Source of the DNA: Lentisphaerae bacterium ADurb.BinA184
Lineage (GTDB): Bacteria; Verrucomicrobiota; Lentisphaeria; Oligosphaerales; MVZH01
Direction: 5' to 3'
Length of the DNA: 55,108 nucleotides
NCBI GenBank assembly: GCA_002068325.1
Contig: MVZH01000003.1
Span: forward strand, 1 to 55,108
The notes under the pieces are model-generated. The model worked only from the letters and a program-made list of their open reading frames with translations, searched no databases and was not told where the DNA came from. The stretch's first letter is position 1; each line of letters opens with the position of its first letter. Made by a program: the position numbers and the translations under genes. Shown here one piece after another: positions 23,862 to 33,990 of this stretch.

Positions 23862-26800
23862 TCAGCGCCTGTCTGCGAGGGCAGGCAGTGCGGCTCGCAG
23901 TTCCTCGAGGAATCCGGCGTGCCAGAGGGCGAAGTGGCCGTCGGTGAAGCCGGCGGCGTCGGGCGAGGTGCGGGCGAGGACGATCCTGCCTTTGCCCAGC
24001 GTCAGCACGGTCAGCCGACGGTCTGCGGAGTCCGCAACCTGAGCCTTGCGGGCGAGTTTGGCGACGACTTCGGCACGCCCGGTCTGGTCGCCTGGGGTGA
24101 GTGCTTGCCCCGTCACGGGGTCTGTCCCCAAGTCTTCGGGCAGGAGGATGAAAGTTTCGCCGTCGGACACAGCCTTTTCGAGGGCGGCGGCATGGCGGCG
24201 CCAGTCGCTGCGGGCGAGGCGTTCGAGGATGGCGTGGCGGCCGAGGGCGCCGGCCGGCAGGTAGGCGGTCAGGCCGAAGCGCGTGGCGGCCTCATCGGCG
24301 TACAGCGCGGTCAGGGCGCGGAGGAGGCCAAGGAATTCGCCGTCGGTCATGCCGGCCAGGTGCCACGGCTCGCGCGTCTCCCAGCGGTCGATGGCGGGCA
24401 GGTCGGTGGCGGGGCCGCCGACGGTGACGCGGCAGGTTGCGGAGCGTGCGGCCGAGGCGTCGGTCAGGACGAATTCGACTGTCGCCGCTTCGAGGTGGGC
24501 AGGCAGATCGAAGGTGGTGCTGCCGCCGGCGACGAGGTCGCGTTCGTAGAGCCGGACCGGGCCGAGTCGCGCCCCGGTCTTCGGCTCGAGGCGCCAGGCG
24601 CGCAGGGTCAGGGCGTGGGCGGACTTGACGGGCGCCCCGGCGGCGTCGGTGATACTTGCGTCGAGCACGATCCGCCCGCCAGTGGCGACCGTCGCCTGGC
24701 GCGGTGCCAGCTCGACCCGGCCGCGCTTCTCAGGCAGAATGTTGAGGATGCGCCAGCCGGCCGGGGCGATGGCGACCGGGACATAGGGCTGCCCGGAACG
24801 CGCGTCGGTGAGAAGGGGCAGGCTCTCGCCGCTGACCAGATCCACCACCTCGGCGGCGGGCAGGCGGAGCAGGAGGCGGTCGTTCTCGTTGGCGTAGGCG
24901 CGCCAGTCGCGGTAGAGGCGGATCTGGTGGGAGGGCGTCGCGCCGTCGGCGGTGAGCGTGTAATGCCGGGCGAGGGTGAGCGGGTCGTGGACTTCGACGG
25001 TGCAGTCGGCGGGGTCACGGCCGAGGAAGTAGGGTGGCGGCGCGCAGCCGGCGGCATCCGCGAAAGCCCGCATGAGCAGGCGGTAGGCCTCCTTCGGCTG
25101 GCTCCAGGCGGTATACCATTTCTCGGGGTGGAAATAGAGGCTGTTGTAGTAGAAGACGTTGCCTGATCCGTGCTTGCGGTGCAGGAGCGCCGGCTGTCCG
25201 TCGCGGTGCCGGGCCAGCACGCGGGTGCCGTCATCGAGCTGGGTCACGGTCTGGTGCATGAAGCTCTGCAGCTCGATGGGTTCGCCGCCGGGGAAGTAGC
25301 CGCCCCTCGGGGGGAACTCGACCGGCAGATCCTTCTCGAAACTGGCTGGGAACAGCCGCCCATAGCTGCCCGTGAAGCTGTGGCTGAAAGTCGCGCCGAC
25401 CAGTTCGCGCGTGCCGGCGCCGGGCGCAACGTCGTACGGTTTGCCGTGGCCGTCGTGAGTAGCGAGTTTGGCGGTGCAGACCAGGGTGCCGCCAGCCGCC
25501 ACAAACGCCGCAAGTGCATCCGCCTCCTCCGGATCGAGGCACTGCACGTACGGCGCGACGACGAGTCTGCAGCCGGCAAGGGTGTTCTGATTGACGAAGC
25601 GCGGGTTGTAGCCGCTCTCCTGCAGGGCTGTCCACACCACCTGTTCGAAACCGCCGAAGCCGGCCGCCCACGGCACACGCTCGCCCTCCTCGCGGAGGCC
25701 CATCATCCACGCCTCGCGCCCCATGGCGGCGCGCCAGGGACGCTCCGGGATGAAGACGCCGACCTCGGGGTTCTTCGCCAGCCTCGGCTTGAGCACCCCG
25801 GCCTCGCGCCCGCGCAGGGATTCGCGCAGCGCCTTCATGTGGATGCCGGCGCGGGTGTGCGTCATGTCGGGATTGAACTGGAGCGGGAAGTCGTACCAGA
25901 AGGCCATGGCGGTGGCGCCCTGGACCAGCGAGCAGGCGTAGATCTGGTTGACGTTGTCGAGGTTGGGCATAAAGCCCCAGTTCATGACGAAGGCGACATC
26001 GTCCAAGGCCCACTGCGAGAGGAAGGCGTAGTAGGAGGTGCTGATGGCCGGCGGATAGAGCCAGTGCATGTACATGCCGATGAATTCCATCTGCGTGAGG
26101 AAGGTGTTGTCCATGCTCATGACGCTGGCGTGGGTGGGGTTGTGGGCGCGGGTGAACCGTTCGAACGCGGCGTAGGCCTGGTGAACGTACCAGTGGTAGA
26201 AGGCGTGGGTATCGACGTAGGGGCTGAGGTTGGCGGGCAGGTCGGCGGGCGTCGGATCCAGGTGTTTGAACGGTTCGGAGTACTTCCGCTCCAACCTGAT
26301 CTCGTCGAAGCTGGCGTACTGGCTGCCCCACTGGGCGTTGAGGGCGGCGATGTCCGGGTACTGGGTCTGGAGGAACTTGCGGAACCAGAGGCTGGCGCCG
26401 TCGGGCGCGGGGCCGTCGCCCCAGTGCCAGGTTGTGCCAAAGGCGGGGCCGAATCCGGGTTCCTCGCCGTACGAGAACAGGCAGTAGACCGCCGTGGGGA
26501 ATCTGGCTTGCGCGATCATCTTCGGACAGGCGTCGAAGCCTCCGTCCGGCGGCCAGTCGAACTGCACATCGACGCCGCCGTTGCCGTGCTCGTGATAGCC
26601 GCGCCAGCCGCGGCGCCAGGCGTGCGGCAGGTTGCCGGGGTCCAGCCGCATGCCGAGCCCGTTGATCCCCATGTCCGCGAACAGATCGAAGACGTAGGAC
26701 GTGAGCGTGACCGGCCCGCGGCCCACGGTATGTTCCCACGGCGCCCACTGGATCTCATCGCGCGGAGACCACTTGGCCCAGCGCTCGACCACGGTCTCGG

Positions 26801-28247
26801 CGACGGCTGCCCCGGCCGCGCCGGCGTTCGCCCGCACCACGGCCCAGTAACACCAGCCCTGCACGCCTTCGTCCGGCATGGTCAGCTCAAAGCTGTAGTC
26901 GGTCTTGGCGCCGGCTCCCAACGGCCCGGCCTCCTTCGTCTCAGTCCGCAACGCCAGCCCGTCAATGTCGCGCAGCACCAGAGTCACGGTGACCGGCGGC
27001 AACGCCGCGGGGCCGGTGTTTTCGACGACGCCCTTGATCCTGAAGGCCGCCCCGGGCGCGACGCCGAGTCCCTTCTGGTCAAGCGCCACGGTCACGCCAA
27101 TGGTTCTCTCCAAGGTGAAGGTTGCCATGGACACGGGCACGCGCGGCGCGTAGTCGCTGGCCGGCGTGAAACGCACGCCGCATTCGCCGGCCTTCCAGTC
27201 ACGGGCCAGCGGAACCTCGACTCGCGCGGACGTCGCCGCGGACAGCGCCTGGGCGAAGAGCTTTGTGCCGTCGGCACTGATCAGCGCCAGTTCGCCGGCG
27301 ACGGCGGCCGATGCGGTCACCTCGACGGACACGGCCGCACCGTTGACCCGCGCCGGGACGGTCACACTGACGAGGTCGTCGGCCGGCTTGCCGCCGAGCA
27401 CGCGCAGTGCCCGATCCCAGAAAGCCAGCCAGGCCTCGTCGGCCAGCGCCGACTGCGCGGGGAAGAGTCCCAGCGGGTTGTAGAGCACGCGCGCCTCGCC
27501 ACGCCGGCACAGGACGACGACCGGCTTGCCGTCGGGCGCGGTGAGCAGTGCTTGGTCGCCGGGCTGCAGGGCGTAGGCCGGGATCTTGGCGGCGCCATGC
27601 TTCAGCAGGGGTGCCGGGACGCCGGTTAGCCAAGGTGCGCTGCCGAGGCTCAGCGGCTGCTCGGCAGCAAGGTCCCACGCGGGGTCTGTCCCCAAGGGCA
27701 GCAGCGCCTTCAAGGCGGCGATGCCATCGGCCTCGGCGGGGTCGGGGCTGCCGTCCTTCGCCTTGCCCGGCTCCGGCGGCGGGGCCAGCACAAGAAGCCC
27801 GCCTCCGCCCGTTGCGAACTCTGCAAGTGACTTGTAAAGAGTGGGTTGTGGGAGTCTCCCGCGCAGGACGACGACGTCGAGAAGCCGCTCGCGGATGAGC
27901 GTTGCGGACTCCGCAATCCTGGCGTCGTTGACCGCGTCGCGCATGGCCTGCGTCTGGCCCATGAACTCGCCGCCGAGGGCGTTGATGGCCGGCTCGGAAG
28001 CACCGCCGAGAAGCTGGTACGCGAAAAAGCGCACCGGCAGGCGCGACTCGAGCCAGCGGTCGACCGGCTGCTGCTTGGGCGCGCCAAGGTTGTCGAAAGT
28101 GAAGTCGAGGACGCGGACGCAGGCGGGGGGCGCCAGCCGCCGCGCCAGATCCATTCCGGCAGGCTTCTGCCCGGCAGCGGCGCTGCCGAGCAGGAGTCCC
28201 GCCCCCATGAGCCAGCCGAACCCGCTCTGGATCAGTGCATTACGCAT
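23862..28247 (-). CDS. giant secreted GH42-like protein (1)
   Basis: The protein is 1461 aa. ATG 28247 is chosen because GGGAGAC lies just upstream and gives a clean signal (MRNALIQ...AAAG); an in-frame start at 28286 is weaker. A barrel-like core around residues 530-800 has YGEEPGFGPAFG (Glu near 594-595), LNAQWGSQYASFDEI and AFWYDFPLQFNPD, features that recall GH42 beta-galactosidases. A beta-galactosidase-trimerisation-like Rossmann part follows (to about 1060; GGTLVCTAKLA and GNVFYYNSLYF). The N-terminal 350 residues include another Rossmann-like region and beta domains. The C-terminal segment DWRRHAAALEKAV...PEDLGTDPVTG is shared with the next gene. It is 57 nt downstream of its paralog. 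Enzyme activity is likely but substrate unknown. Confidence 0.72.
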   Translation of the reverse strand: MRNALIQSGFGWLMGAGLLLGSAAAGQKPAGMDLARRLAPPACVRVLDFTFDNLGAPKQQPVDRWLESRLPVRFFAYQLLGGASEPAINALGGEFMGQTQAMRDAVNDARIAESATLIRERLLDVVVLRGRLPQPTLYKSLAEFATGGGGLLVLAPPPEPGKAKDGSPDPAEADGIAALKALLPLGTDPAWDLAAEQPLSLGSAPWLTGVPAPLLKHGAAKIPAYALQPGDQALLTAPDGKPVVVLCRRGEARVLYNPLGLFPAQSALADEAWLAFWDRALRVLGGKPADDLVSVTVPARVNGAAVSVEVTASAAVAGELALISADGTKLFAQALSAATSARVEVPLARDWKAGECGVRFTPASDYAPRVPVSMATFTLERTIGVTVALDQKGLGVAPGAAFRIKGVVENTGPAALPPVTVTLVLRDIDGLALRTETKEAGPLGAGAKTDYSFELTMPDEGVQGWCYWAVVRANAGAAGAAVAETVVERWAKWSPRDEIQWAPWEHTVGRGPVTLTSYVFDLFADMGINGLGMRLDPGNLPHAWRRGWRGYHEHGNGGVDVQFDWPPDGGFDACPKMIAQARFPTAVYCLFSYGEEPGFGPAFGTTWHWGDGPAPDGASLWFRKFLQTQYPDIAALNAQWGSQYASFDEIRLERKYSEPFKHLDPTPADLPANLSPYVDTHAFYHWYVHQAYAAFERFTRAHNPTHASVMSMDNTFLTQMEFIGMYMHWLYPPAISTSYYAFLSQWALDDVAFVMNWGFMPNLDNVNQIYACSLVQGATAMAFWYDFPLQFNPDMTHTRAGIHMKALRESLRGREAGVLKPRLAKNPEVGVFIPERPWRAAMGREAWMMGLREEGERVPWAAGFGGFEQVVWTALQESGYNPRFVNQNTLAGCRLVVAPYVQCLDPEEADALAAFVAAGGTLVCTAKLATHDGHGKPYDVAPGAGTRELVGATFSHSFTGSYGRLFPASFEKDLPVEFPPRGGYFPGGEPIELQSFMHQTVTQLDDGTRVLARHRDGQPALLHRKHGSGNVFYYNSLYFHPEKWYTAWSQPKEAYRLLMRAFADAAGCAPPPYFLGRDPADCTVEVHDPLTLARHYTLTADGATPSHQIRLYRDWRAYANENDRLLLRLPAAEVVDLVSGESLPLLTDARSGQPYVPVAIAPAGWRILNILPEKRGRVELAPRQATVATGGRIVLDASITDAAGAPVKSAHALTLRAWRLEPKTGARLGPVRLYERDLVAGGSTTFDLPAHLEAATVEFVLTDASAARSATCRVTVGGPATDLPAIDRWETREPWHLAGMTDGEFLGLLRALTALYADEAATRFGLTAYLPAGALGRHAILERLARSDWRRHAAALEKAVSDGETFILLPEDLGTDPVTGQALTPGDQTGRAEVVAKLARKAQVADSADRRLTVLTLGKGRIVLARTSPDAAGFTDGHFALWHAGFLEELRAALPALADRR

Positions 28248-28304
28248 AGCGGTCTCCCTGTCAGGCAAGGCCGAGGTTGATTTCACGAGTGAAAGCGCGC
28301 GGGA

Positions 28305-31300
28305 TCATCGCTTTTCCCACGAGCCGATCCAGCGCTGCAGTTCGGGCCTTCTGATGACCTGTGCGGATGCGAGCGCCGACCCATCCGACAGGCCCGTGAT
28401 CCATGCCGCAACCCATTCGCCCATGCGCGAGGCCGTCTTGTCGGGGAAACCGAGCTGGAATTCCTGGCCGGGCGGGAAGGCTTCGTCAAGCGATGCACGA
28501 TCGAGGAAAAGCCGGCCTTTCCCGTAGAGGGCAACCAGCGTGTCCGGCCAGCCGGGCGGCGCGACGACGCGATCTGCCTTGCCCAGGAGAGCCTGCACCG
28601 TCTCCGTCGCCCGGTTGTCGAAGAGCGCGCCGGTCGGTCCGCCGCCGCCGGGAAGGCGTCCGAGGTCTTCACCGGTGAGATAGAACCGCTCGCCGCCGCG
28701 CAGGGCCGTGAGGATGGCGGACTCGGCCGCCGACCAGTCGAGCCGTTCGAGGCGGCGCACGACGGCGTGCCGGCTGTCGTTGCCGCGCAGATGCAGGTAG
28801 TAGCTCAGCGACGGGCGGCCGCCGCCGGCCTCGTAGACCGACCGCAGCCGGCGCAGAAGGCCAAGCGTTTCCTCGGCCGTGCCGCCGGCGAAGGCGTACG
28901 TCGGCGGCGGCGGCGGCACATGCGCCGAGCGGACGCGAAAGGCCTCTGTCGTTCGCCGCCCGGAGACGGGTTCGAGGACCTCGACGGTCCATCTCCCCGG
29001 CACGTCGTCCAGCGCCACCCGGTGAAGGAGAGGCTTTGCGAGCGGTGCCGAGACCCAGCGCCGCAGCGCCGGCACCTCGCGCCCCTGGGGATCGAAGAAC
29101 CGCAGTCGAAGCGGTCTCTGTCCGCTCCACGGCCTGCCGCCTTGCGCCGTCACGGACAGCTTCAGGAGATGGTCGCGATCGCCCTCCTCGGCAATCTCGG
29201 CGTGGAGAGCCTGCGGATCGTCGGCCCGAACGGCGAGGAAGCGGAATTCGCCCGGGGCGAAGCTGACCGGCACGTGCCCGCTGCCGGTGTCGGGCATTTC
29301 CTTGACGGCCATGAGTTCGCGAACCCTGGTTCCTGGCGGCACCAGGAGTCTGGCGTCGAGGCGTTCCGCCCGGCTGTCGAGAAAGGCCGCCAGGTACGTG
29401 ATGTCCCGGGTGGCGTTGTAGGTGCGCAGCCAGAGGAGCTGGAAGGGACCGTCGTCGGTCTTTGTATGCACGAAGCGCGGAAGCGGCGCCGCCACCCCGC
29501 TCTCTGCGAAGATGGCCCGAAGCAGGCTGGCGTATCGGTAGTGTTCGGGGACGTTGCCGTGATCCCAGGCGCCGCTGCCCGGCGGGCGCCCGAGGGCGCA
29601 GTTCACCTGGATCACGCGACCGTCGCCGGCCCTGCGCCAGGTGACGGCAGGCACGTGGTCAGGGTAGGCGCCGCAGACCACCACGTCCGGCGCGACCGGC
29701 TCGACGACTTCATACTCGCTGTCGAACTCGGCGGCGTCCGGCCGGATGGGCGCACCGGCCGCCCACGTCACCGCGGCTTTCGGGCGCAGACCGTAACGAC
29801 GCGCCACCCCGCTCAACGCAACCAGGGCCGGCGGCGAGTAGGCGCCCTGCGGAACGCCGTGCTCATTCCAGGCGCCGGCGCCGGACAGCAACACCAGCGT
29901 GCCGCCCCGGCGCACGAAACGCTCCAGCGCCGCCAGTGTGGCGGCTGTGGGAGTCTTCTCGCCGAAGAAGAGCACCTTCAAGGCGGGATCCGCGATCTGT
30001 TCGGGCCGGACATGGCGCGGCATGAAGCCATTCTGCAGAACCGTGGGCATCAGGTAGGAACCGCTGAGGAAAGTCAGTCCAAAGAGATCGCCGCCGACGC
30101 CCAGGATGCCGACCGCCCCGTCCGTCTCGGCGTGCCGCTGCAGGTAGGGGCCTTCGGCGCGCTCACGCAGCTGCGCCAGCCGTCGGCTCATGCGGGCGCC
30201 GCCCTGGGTGTCCGTGAGGTCGGCATTGAACTGCAGGGGGAAGTCGTACCAGGCGTTGTATAAGAACGTTTCCAAGGCCAGTTGCTGTTGGAGGGTGTTG
30301 GCCTGCAGGGCGGGATCGTCCACGAAGTACCAGTCCAGCCGTGCCATCGGGTTGTCGTGGCCGTGGCTCTGGCTCTTCAGCAAGGCGTAGAGCGGGCCTT
30401 CCTTGGGGTAGAAGGGATGGTTGTAGGCGCCGGCGACCGGCGTCACCGGGCTGAAGGCATTCGGCTGGGAGAGGAAATGACCCGTCCAAGGGTAGCGCTG
30501 GCGCGCGTCGCGGATCATGGCCTGAACCACGCCGTCGAAATGCCAGGTGAAGAACCCCCCGGTGTCGAGGTACTTGCCGATGAAGGGCAGCGCGCGTTCC
30601 GGTGCGCCTTCCAGGATGACGCTCGGGTCTGCCTTGTCGATCATTCTGAACCCGTCTGCCAGGGAAGGCGCCGTTCCCCCGCGTCCGTGGGTGTTAGCCT
30701 TGAGGAACGGCACGTCGTCGAAGCTTGCGCAGTCGGTCTGCCAGGCATGGTTGAGGGCCACGAGGTCATGGTTGTAGAGGTCGCGGACATACTTGCGGAA
30801 CCAGGCGACCGCCGAGGCTGGGGCCTGGCCCTCTTCCCACCAGTAGGCGGCGCCGAACGCCGGCCCGAAGCCAGGTTCCTCCCCCCAGGAAACCATCTGG
30901 CAGGCCGACGACCTGGCATACGGGAACGCAGCCGACATCCGCTGCGGAATCTCCTCGAAGCTGTCGGTCGGCCAGCCGAACTGGGTATCGATGCCGCCGT
31001 TGCCGGCCTCGGGCTGGGCGAACCACCCCAGGCGCTCCGGATCCAGCCCTGAGCGGGACGTCAGCGTGTCGATGCCTGCGTGCTCGAACAGACGCTTGAC
31101 CGCCCGGGCCACAAAGTCGGATTCCGCGCCGACCGTCGACCAGGTGGCGTAGATCAGCCGTTCGCGCGGGTCGAACGGGCGCGCCGTGTAGAGGCTGCGA
31201 GTGGCCTCGGCGCTGACGCCGGCCCGGTTGCGCAACTCCGCGCGCACCCGGAAGTACGCGCCGAGGGGTCCGGTGTCGGGGACACGCCAGGCCACCCGCC

Positions 31301-32954
31301 AGGGCGACGACTCGGCCGCCGCCTCGAACCGGTCGAGCAGGCGTCCCGATCGGTCACGCAGTTCCAGCGCCAGCCGCTCTCCCTCTGCCGCCGTCCGCGG
31401 CGAAGGCCAGGCGACCGTGATGGCAACCTCATGCCCCGGAACGGTGAACTCCGGCTCGGTCGTGATCGTCAGTCCCGTCGGCGGCGCCTGGGTGCCCGGC
31501 ACGGGCGGCGGCGGAGGTGTCTCCAGGCCGGCGAGTTGTCCCAGGATCCGGTACCAAGCCAGCGCGTCCGATGTTTCGGCGTTCTTCCGCAACAGCGGCG
31601 AACGGCCGGCGCCGAGGCAGAGCAGCCGGCCGGCGTCCCCCTCGTCCAGCCCTCCGGCCGCCACCTCGTCGCGCCAACTGCTGTAGATCAGCGGACGCCA
31701 TCCGTTCCTCTCCGTGGACAAGAGTCCGGGGAGGGCGCGCCAATCCAACGGCGGCAGGCTCAGCTCGTGGAACTCCTCTTGTTCCCACCGGGGCAGGCTG
31801 CCGCCAAACGTAGCTTTCAGCGCCGACATGTCTGCGGCACGCGTGCGCAGCGTTTCGACCGAGGTCATGCGGATGTCGTCAAACAGGAGCGTGCCGCGGG
31901 AGGTCATCCAGGCTTCGAGGCCAAGGCGGTTGCCGACAGCCTGGGGGAGTCGTCCGGTCACGGCGAATTCCTGCCAGGGTTCGCTGTTGGCGGCGACGGT
32001 TCCGAGCCGCCCGGCCTCCCGCCCGCTGTTGAGGTCAACCAGTCGGATGGCCGCGCTGCCCGATCCTGCCACCCATCCCTTCAGCGCGACGGTCACTTCG
32101 TGCAGATCCACGTCGGCGGGAAGGTCGAGCACGCCCAGGCGGACCACCAGGCCGTTCTGTCCGCCGGGGAAATGCAGTTGCAGGCTGTGCTGTCCGCTGT
32201 GTCCCCGGTCGGCCAGTTCCAGGCGGCTGTCCTTCTCCCACAGGGCGGTGATGGCAGTGCCGGCGGGCAGTTGCGGGGAGCATTGCGCTGCCCAGACGCC
32301 GCCGGCCGTCGCGGTCGTCTCGAAATCCCAATTGGCAAAGGCCACGACCGTCGGGCTGGGATCTGCCGGTGCCGCCTCGGTCGGCCCGCGGCACGGTGCC
32401 CCCAAGGCCTGCAGCAGTCCACGGTCGGGACTCCAGGCGAGAAACGGCCTTCCGCTTCTGCGGGCGTCCCCAAGGGCTGCGAGGGTCTCGTCGTCGAACC
32501 CGGCGCCGAACACGGCAAGCACGGCGTACCGCTCTGAACGAATGGCGTCGAGACGGGCGCGCCGCATGTCCTCCCTCGCCTGATCCCAGGACTTGTTCTG
32601 CCCGTTCGAGAACAGGCTGTTCCCATCGATCACGTGCATGACGACGTTGGCGTCGTAGCCGGTGCTGATGAGTTCGAAACGCAGCGGCGCCAGCGACTCC
32701 AGCGCCATCAGCTGTGGCGGGATCGCCTTCTGCCCGTCGCCGATCAGCGCGAGGACCTCGATGACGGGAGGAGTGGCCGGCGGCGGCGCTTCGGCCTGGC
32801 TGCCCTCAGACGGCCCTCGCCCTCTCGCACAGCCGCCCATGGCCAGGGCCAGCAGAAGCGCGACGAGAACACCTCCGGTCAACCGTCGCCTCTCCGGTTG
32901 CGGCAGGGGTCTCTTGGACACGGTTTCGCTCACGGCATTCGCCTGGGAAGACAA
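28305..32954 (-). CDS. giant GH42-like lipoprotein (2)
   Basis: The protein is 1549 aa. A lipoprotein signal ends at AMGGC with Cys42, so the protein should be tethered to the membrane. The early part has a Rossmann-like segment (to about 190) and a jelly-roll, CBM-like domain (about 200-360; WDFETTATAGG and LLFDDIRMTS). The barrel core has SWGEEPGFGPAFGAAYWW (Glu near 692-693), LNHAWQTDCASFDD and NAWYDFPLQFNADL, matching the neighbouring 1461-aa protein. The C-terminal domain shares RLERLDWSAAESAIL and GEDLG with it. Together they look like a duplicated pair with different anchoring: one secreted, one lipidated. GH42-like call moderate; glycan target unknown. Confidence 0.7.
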   Translation of the reverse strand: MSSQANAVSETVSKRPLPQPERRRLTGGVLVALLLALAMGGCARGRGPSEGSQAEAPPPATPPVIEVLALIGDGQKAIPPQLMALESLAPLRFELISTGYDANVVMHVIDGNSLFSNGQNKSWDQAREDMRRARLDAIRSERYAVLAVFGAGFDDETLAALGDARRSGRPFLAWSPDRGLLQALGAPCRGPTEAAPADPSPTVVAFANWDFETTATAGGVWAAQCSPQLPAGTAITALWEKDSRLELADRGHSGQHSLQLHFPGGQNGLVVRLGVLDLPADVDLHEVTVALKGWVAGSGSAAIRLVDLNSGREAGRLGTVAANSEPWQEFAVTGRLPQAVGNRLGLEAWMTSRGTLLFDDIRMTSVETLRTRAADMSALKATFGGSLPRWEQEEFHELSLPPLDWRALPGLLSTERNGWRPLIYSSWRDEVAAGGLDEGDAGRLLCLGAGRSPLLRKNAETSDALAWYRILGQLAGLETPPPPPVPGTQAPPTGLTITTEPEFTVPGHEVAITVAWPSPRTAAEGERLALELRDRSGRLLDRFEAAAESSPWRVAWRVPDTGPLGAYFRVRAELRNRAGVSAEATRSLYTARPFDPRERLIYATWSTVGAESDFVARAVKRLFEHAGIDTLTSRSGLDPERLGWFAQPEAGNGGIDTQFGWPTDSFEEIPQRMSAAFPYARSSACQMVSWGEEPGFGPAFGAAYWWEEGQAPASAVAWFRKYVRDLYNHDLVALNHAWQTDCASFDDVPFLKANTHGRGGTAPSLADGFRMIDKADPSVILEGAPERALPFIGKYLDTGGFFTWHFDGVVQAMIRDARQRYPWTGHFLSQPNAFSPVTPVAGAYNHPFYPKEGPLYALLKSQSHGHDNPMARLDWYFVDDPALQANTLQQQLALETFLYNAWYDFPLQFNADLTDTQGGARMSRRLAQLRERAEGPYLQRHAETDGAVGILGVGGDLFGLTFLSGSYLMPTVLQNGFMPRHVRPEQIADPALKVLFFGEKTPTAATLAALERFVRRGGTLVLLSGAGAWNEHGVPQGAYSPPALVALSGVARRYGLRPKAAVTWAAGAPIRPDAAEFDSEYEVVEPVAPDVVVCGAYPDHVPAVTWRRAGDGRVIQVNCALGRPPGSGAWDHGNVPEHYRYASLLRAIFAESGVAAPLPRFVHTKTDDGPFQLLWLRTYNATRDITYLAAFLDSRAERLDARLLVPPGTRVRELMAVKEMPDTGSGHVPVSFAPGEFRFLAVRADDPQALHAEIAEEGDRDHLLKLSVTAQGGRPWSGQRPLRLRFFDPQGREVPALRRWVSAPLAKPLLHRVALDDVPGRWTVEVLEPVSGRRTTEAFRVRSAHVPPPPPTYAFAGGTAEETLGLLRRLRSVYEAGGGRPSLSYYLHLRGNDSRHAVVRRLERLDWSAAESAILTALRGGERFYLTGEDLGRLPGGGGPTGALFDNRATETVQALLGKADRVVAPPGWPDTLVALYGKGRLFLDRASLDEAFPPGQEFQLGFPDKTASRMGEWVAAWITGLSDGSALASAQVIRRPELQRWIGSWEKR

Positions 32955-32969
32955 CCGCGCAGGAGTTGG

Positions 32970-33752
32970 TCACTGGGCATCGGTGTCGATGAAGAACACG
33001 AAGCTGGTCTGGCCGAGGGAATCGAGTTTGGCGACGGGCTTCCAGGCGGCGTGTCCGTCGGCGCAGACGGTGTTGGCGCCGGCGCCGGCGGCGAAGCCGG
33101 GGAAGGCGGCCGCCATAGGCTGGTGCTGGAACGTGTGGTTGACCCAGGAGAAAATCGTGCCGGACCAGTTCGCCGGGTGGCTGGCGGTCGCCATGTCCGC
33201 CGCGAGCGGGGCCTGACTCATGTCGCGCGACTCCTGGAGGTTGCGCGCGCCGGGATAGCCGGGCCAGTTGGAGTTCCAGTTCAGGAAGGCCGGTTTGCCG
33301 ACGGCCCAGAGATAGGCGGTGTCGCGGTTGCTGCTGCGGCCGGGGCCGCACTGCGGGCCGTTGAGCTGCGCTGGCACCTGGAAGTAACGGTAGCCGGGGC
33401 ACTCGAAGCTGCCCTTGACCAGGCCGTACTCGTTCATCAGCAGCGGCTTCATGGTGCCGGCGCTGTCGACCCGGTACCAGTGGTGGCGGTCCTGCACGGT
33501 CAGATGCCCGTTGAAGAGAAAGAGCATCGCGTCGTCGGGGGGCGGGAACCATCCGTCGCTGTCGTTGGCATAGCCCAGGAGCACGATGGCGACTTGGCGC
33601 AGATTGCTCAGGCAGGCGGCCCGCCGCGCCTGCTCGCGCGCCCGGGTCAGCGCCGGCAGGAGCAGCGCCGCCAGGATGGCGATGATCGCCACCACCACCA
33701 GCAGCTCGATGAGGGTGAAGGGTCTGCGCGTCGCCTGTTTCATGGCCGCCAT
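32970..33752 (-). CDS. type II pseudopilin-like protein, PVC type
   Basis: The protein is about 260 aa. The N-terminus carries the prepilin signal: RRP followed by [16 protein letters not shown], with Glu16 as the fifth mature residue, and then [17 protein letters not shown]. The residue before cleavage is Pro rather than Gly. After it, [20 protein letters not shown] and a C-terminal ADGHAAW match the large family of pseudopilin-like proteins expanded in Planctomycetes, Verrucomicrobia and Lentisphaerae, whose function is largely unknown. Start at 33752 or 33743 (MAAMKQ or MKQ). The stop is 15 nt before the 1549-aa lipoprotein start, so it leads that operon. The promoter region is at 33889-33940. 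Confidence 0.82.
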   Translation of the reverse strand: MAAMKQATRRPFTLIELLVVVAIIAILAALLLPALTRAREQARRAACLSNLRQVAIVLLGYANDSDGWFPPPDDAMLFLFNGHLTVQDRHHWYRVDSAGTMKPLLMNEYGLVKGSFECPGYRYFQVPAQLNGPQCGPGRSSNRDTAYLWAVGKPAFLNWNSNWPGYPGARNLQESRDMSQAPLAADMATASHPANWSGTIFSWVNHTFQHQPMAAAFPGFAAGAGANTVCADGHAAWKPVAKLDSLGQTSFVFFIDTDAQ

Positions 33753-33888
33753 GTTGGAAGGACCGAGAGAATCGAGCGATTCGACCGAATCGAGTCGGTC
33801 GCGCCTCGATTCCCCCGCCGCTCCTGCCGCCAACCGTCGCCCCTTGCTGCCGCCGGCGGCCTGTCCGCTTTTCTCAAGGGCCGTTGCC

Positions 33889-33940
33889 TTGACAACTGGG
33901 TCATACCGGAGTAATTTATACGTATGAATCCTGCTGTCAA
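33889..33940. promoter_or_regulatory. divergent promoter with a 16-bp palindromic operator
   Basis: A strikingly AT-rich patch sits between divergent genes. TTGACA at 33889-33894 reads rightward and, 17 nt on, TAATTT at 33912-33917 could be a -10 box. TGTCAA at 33935-33940 is a leftward TTGACA. Between them ATTTATACGTATGAAT (33914-33929) is a near-perfect palindrome with a central CG, the typical form of a LacI-family operator. A LacI-family gene lies 0.8 kb to the right. The link to that regulator is inference. Confidence 0.6.
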
Positions 33941-33990
33941 GAGGCAGGGTGGACCGCCCGAGAGAAAATCGTCAGAACCGGAGGATGGAC

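Noticed and set aside
25170-27629. Long plus-strand frame opposite the GH42-like giant
   Set aside because: Shadow of the conserved minus-strand protein; no recognisable motif.
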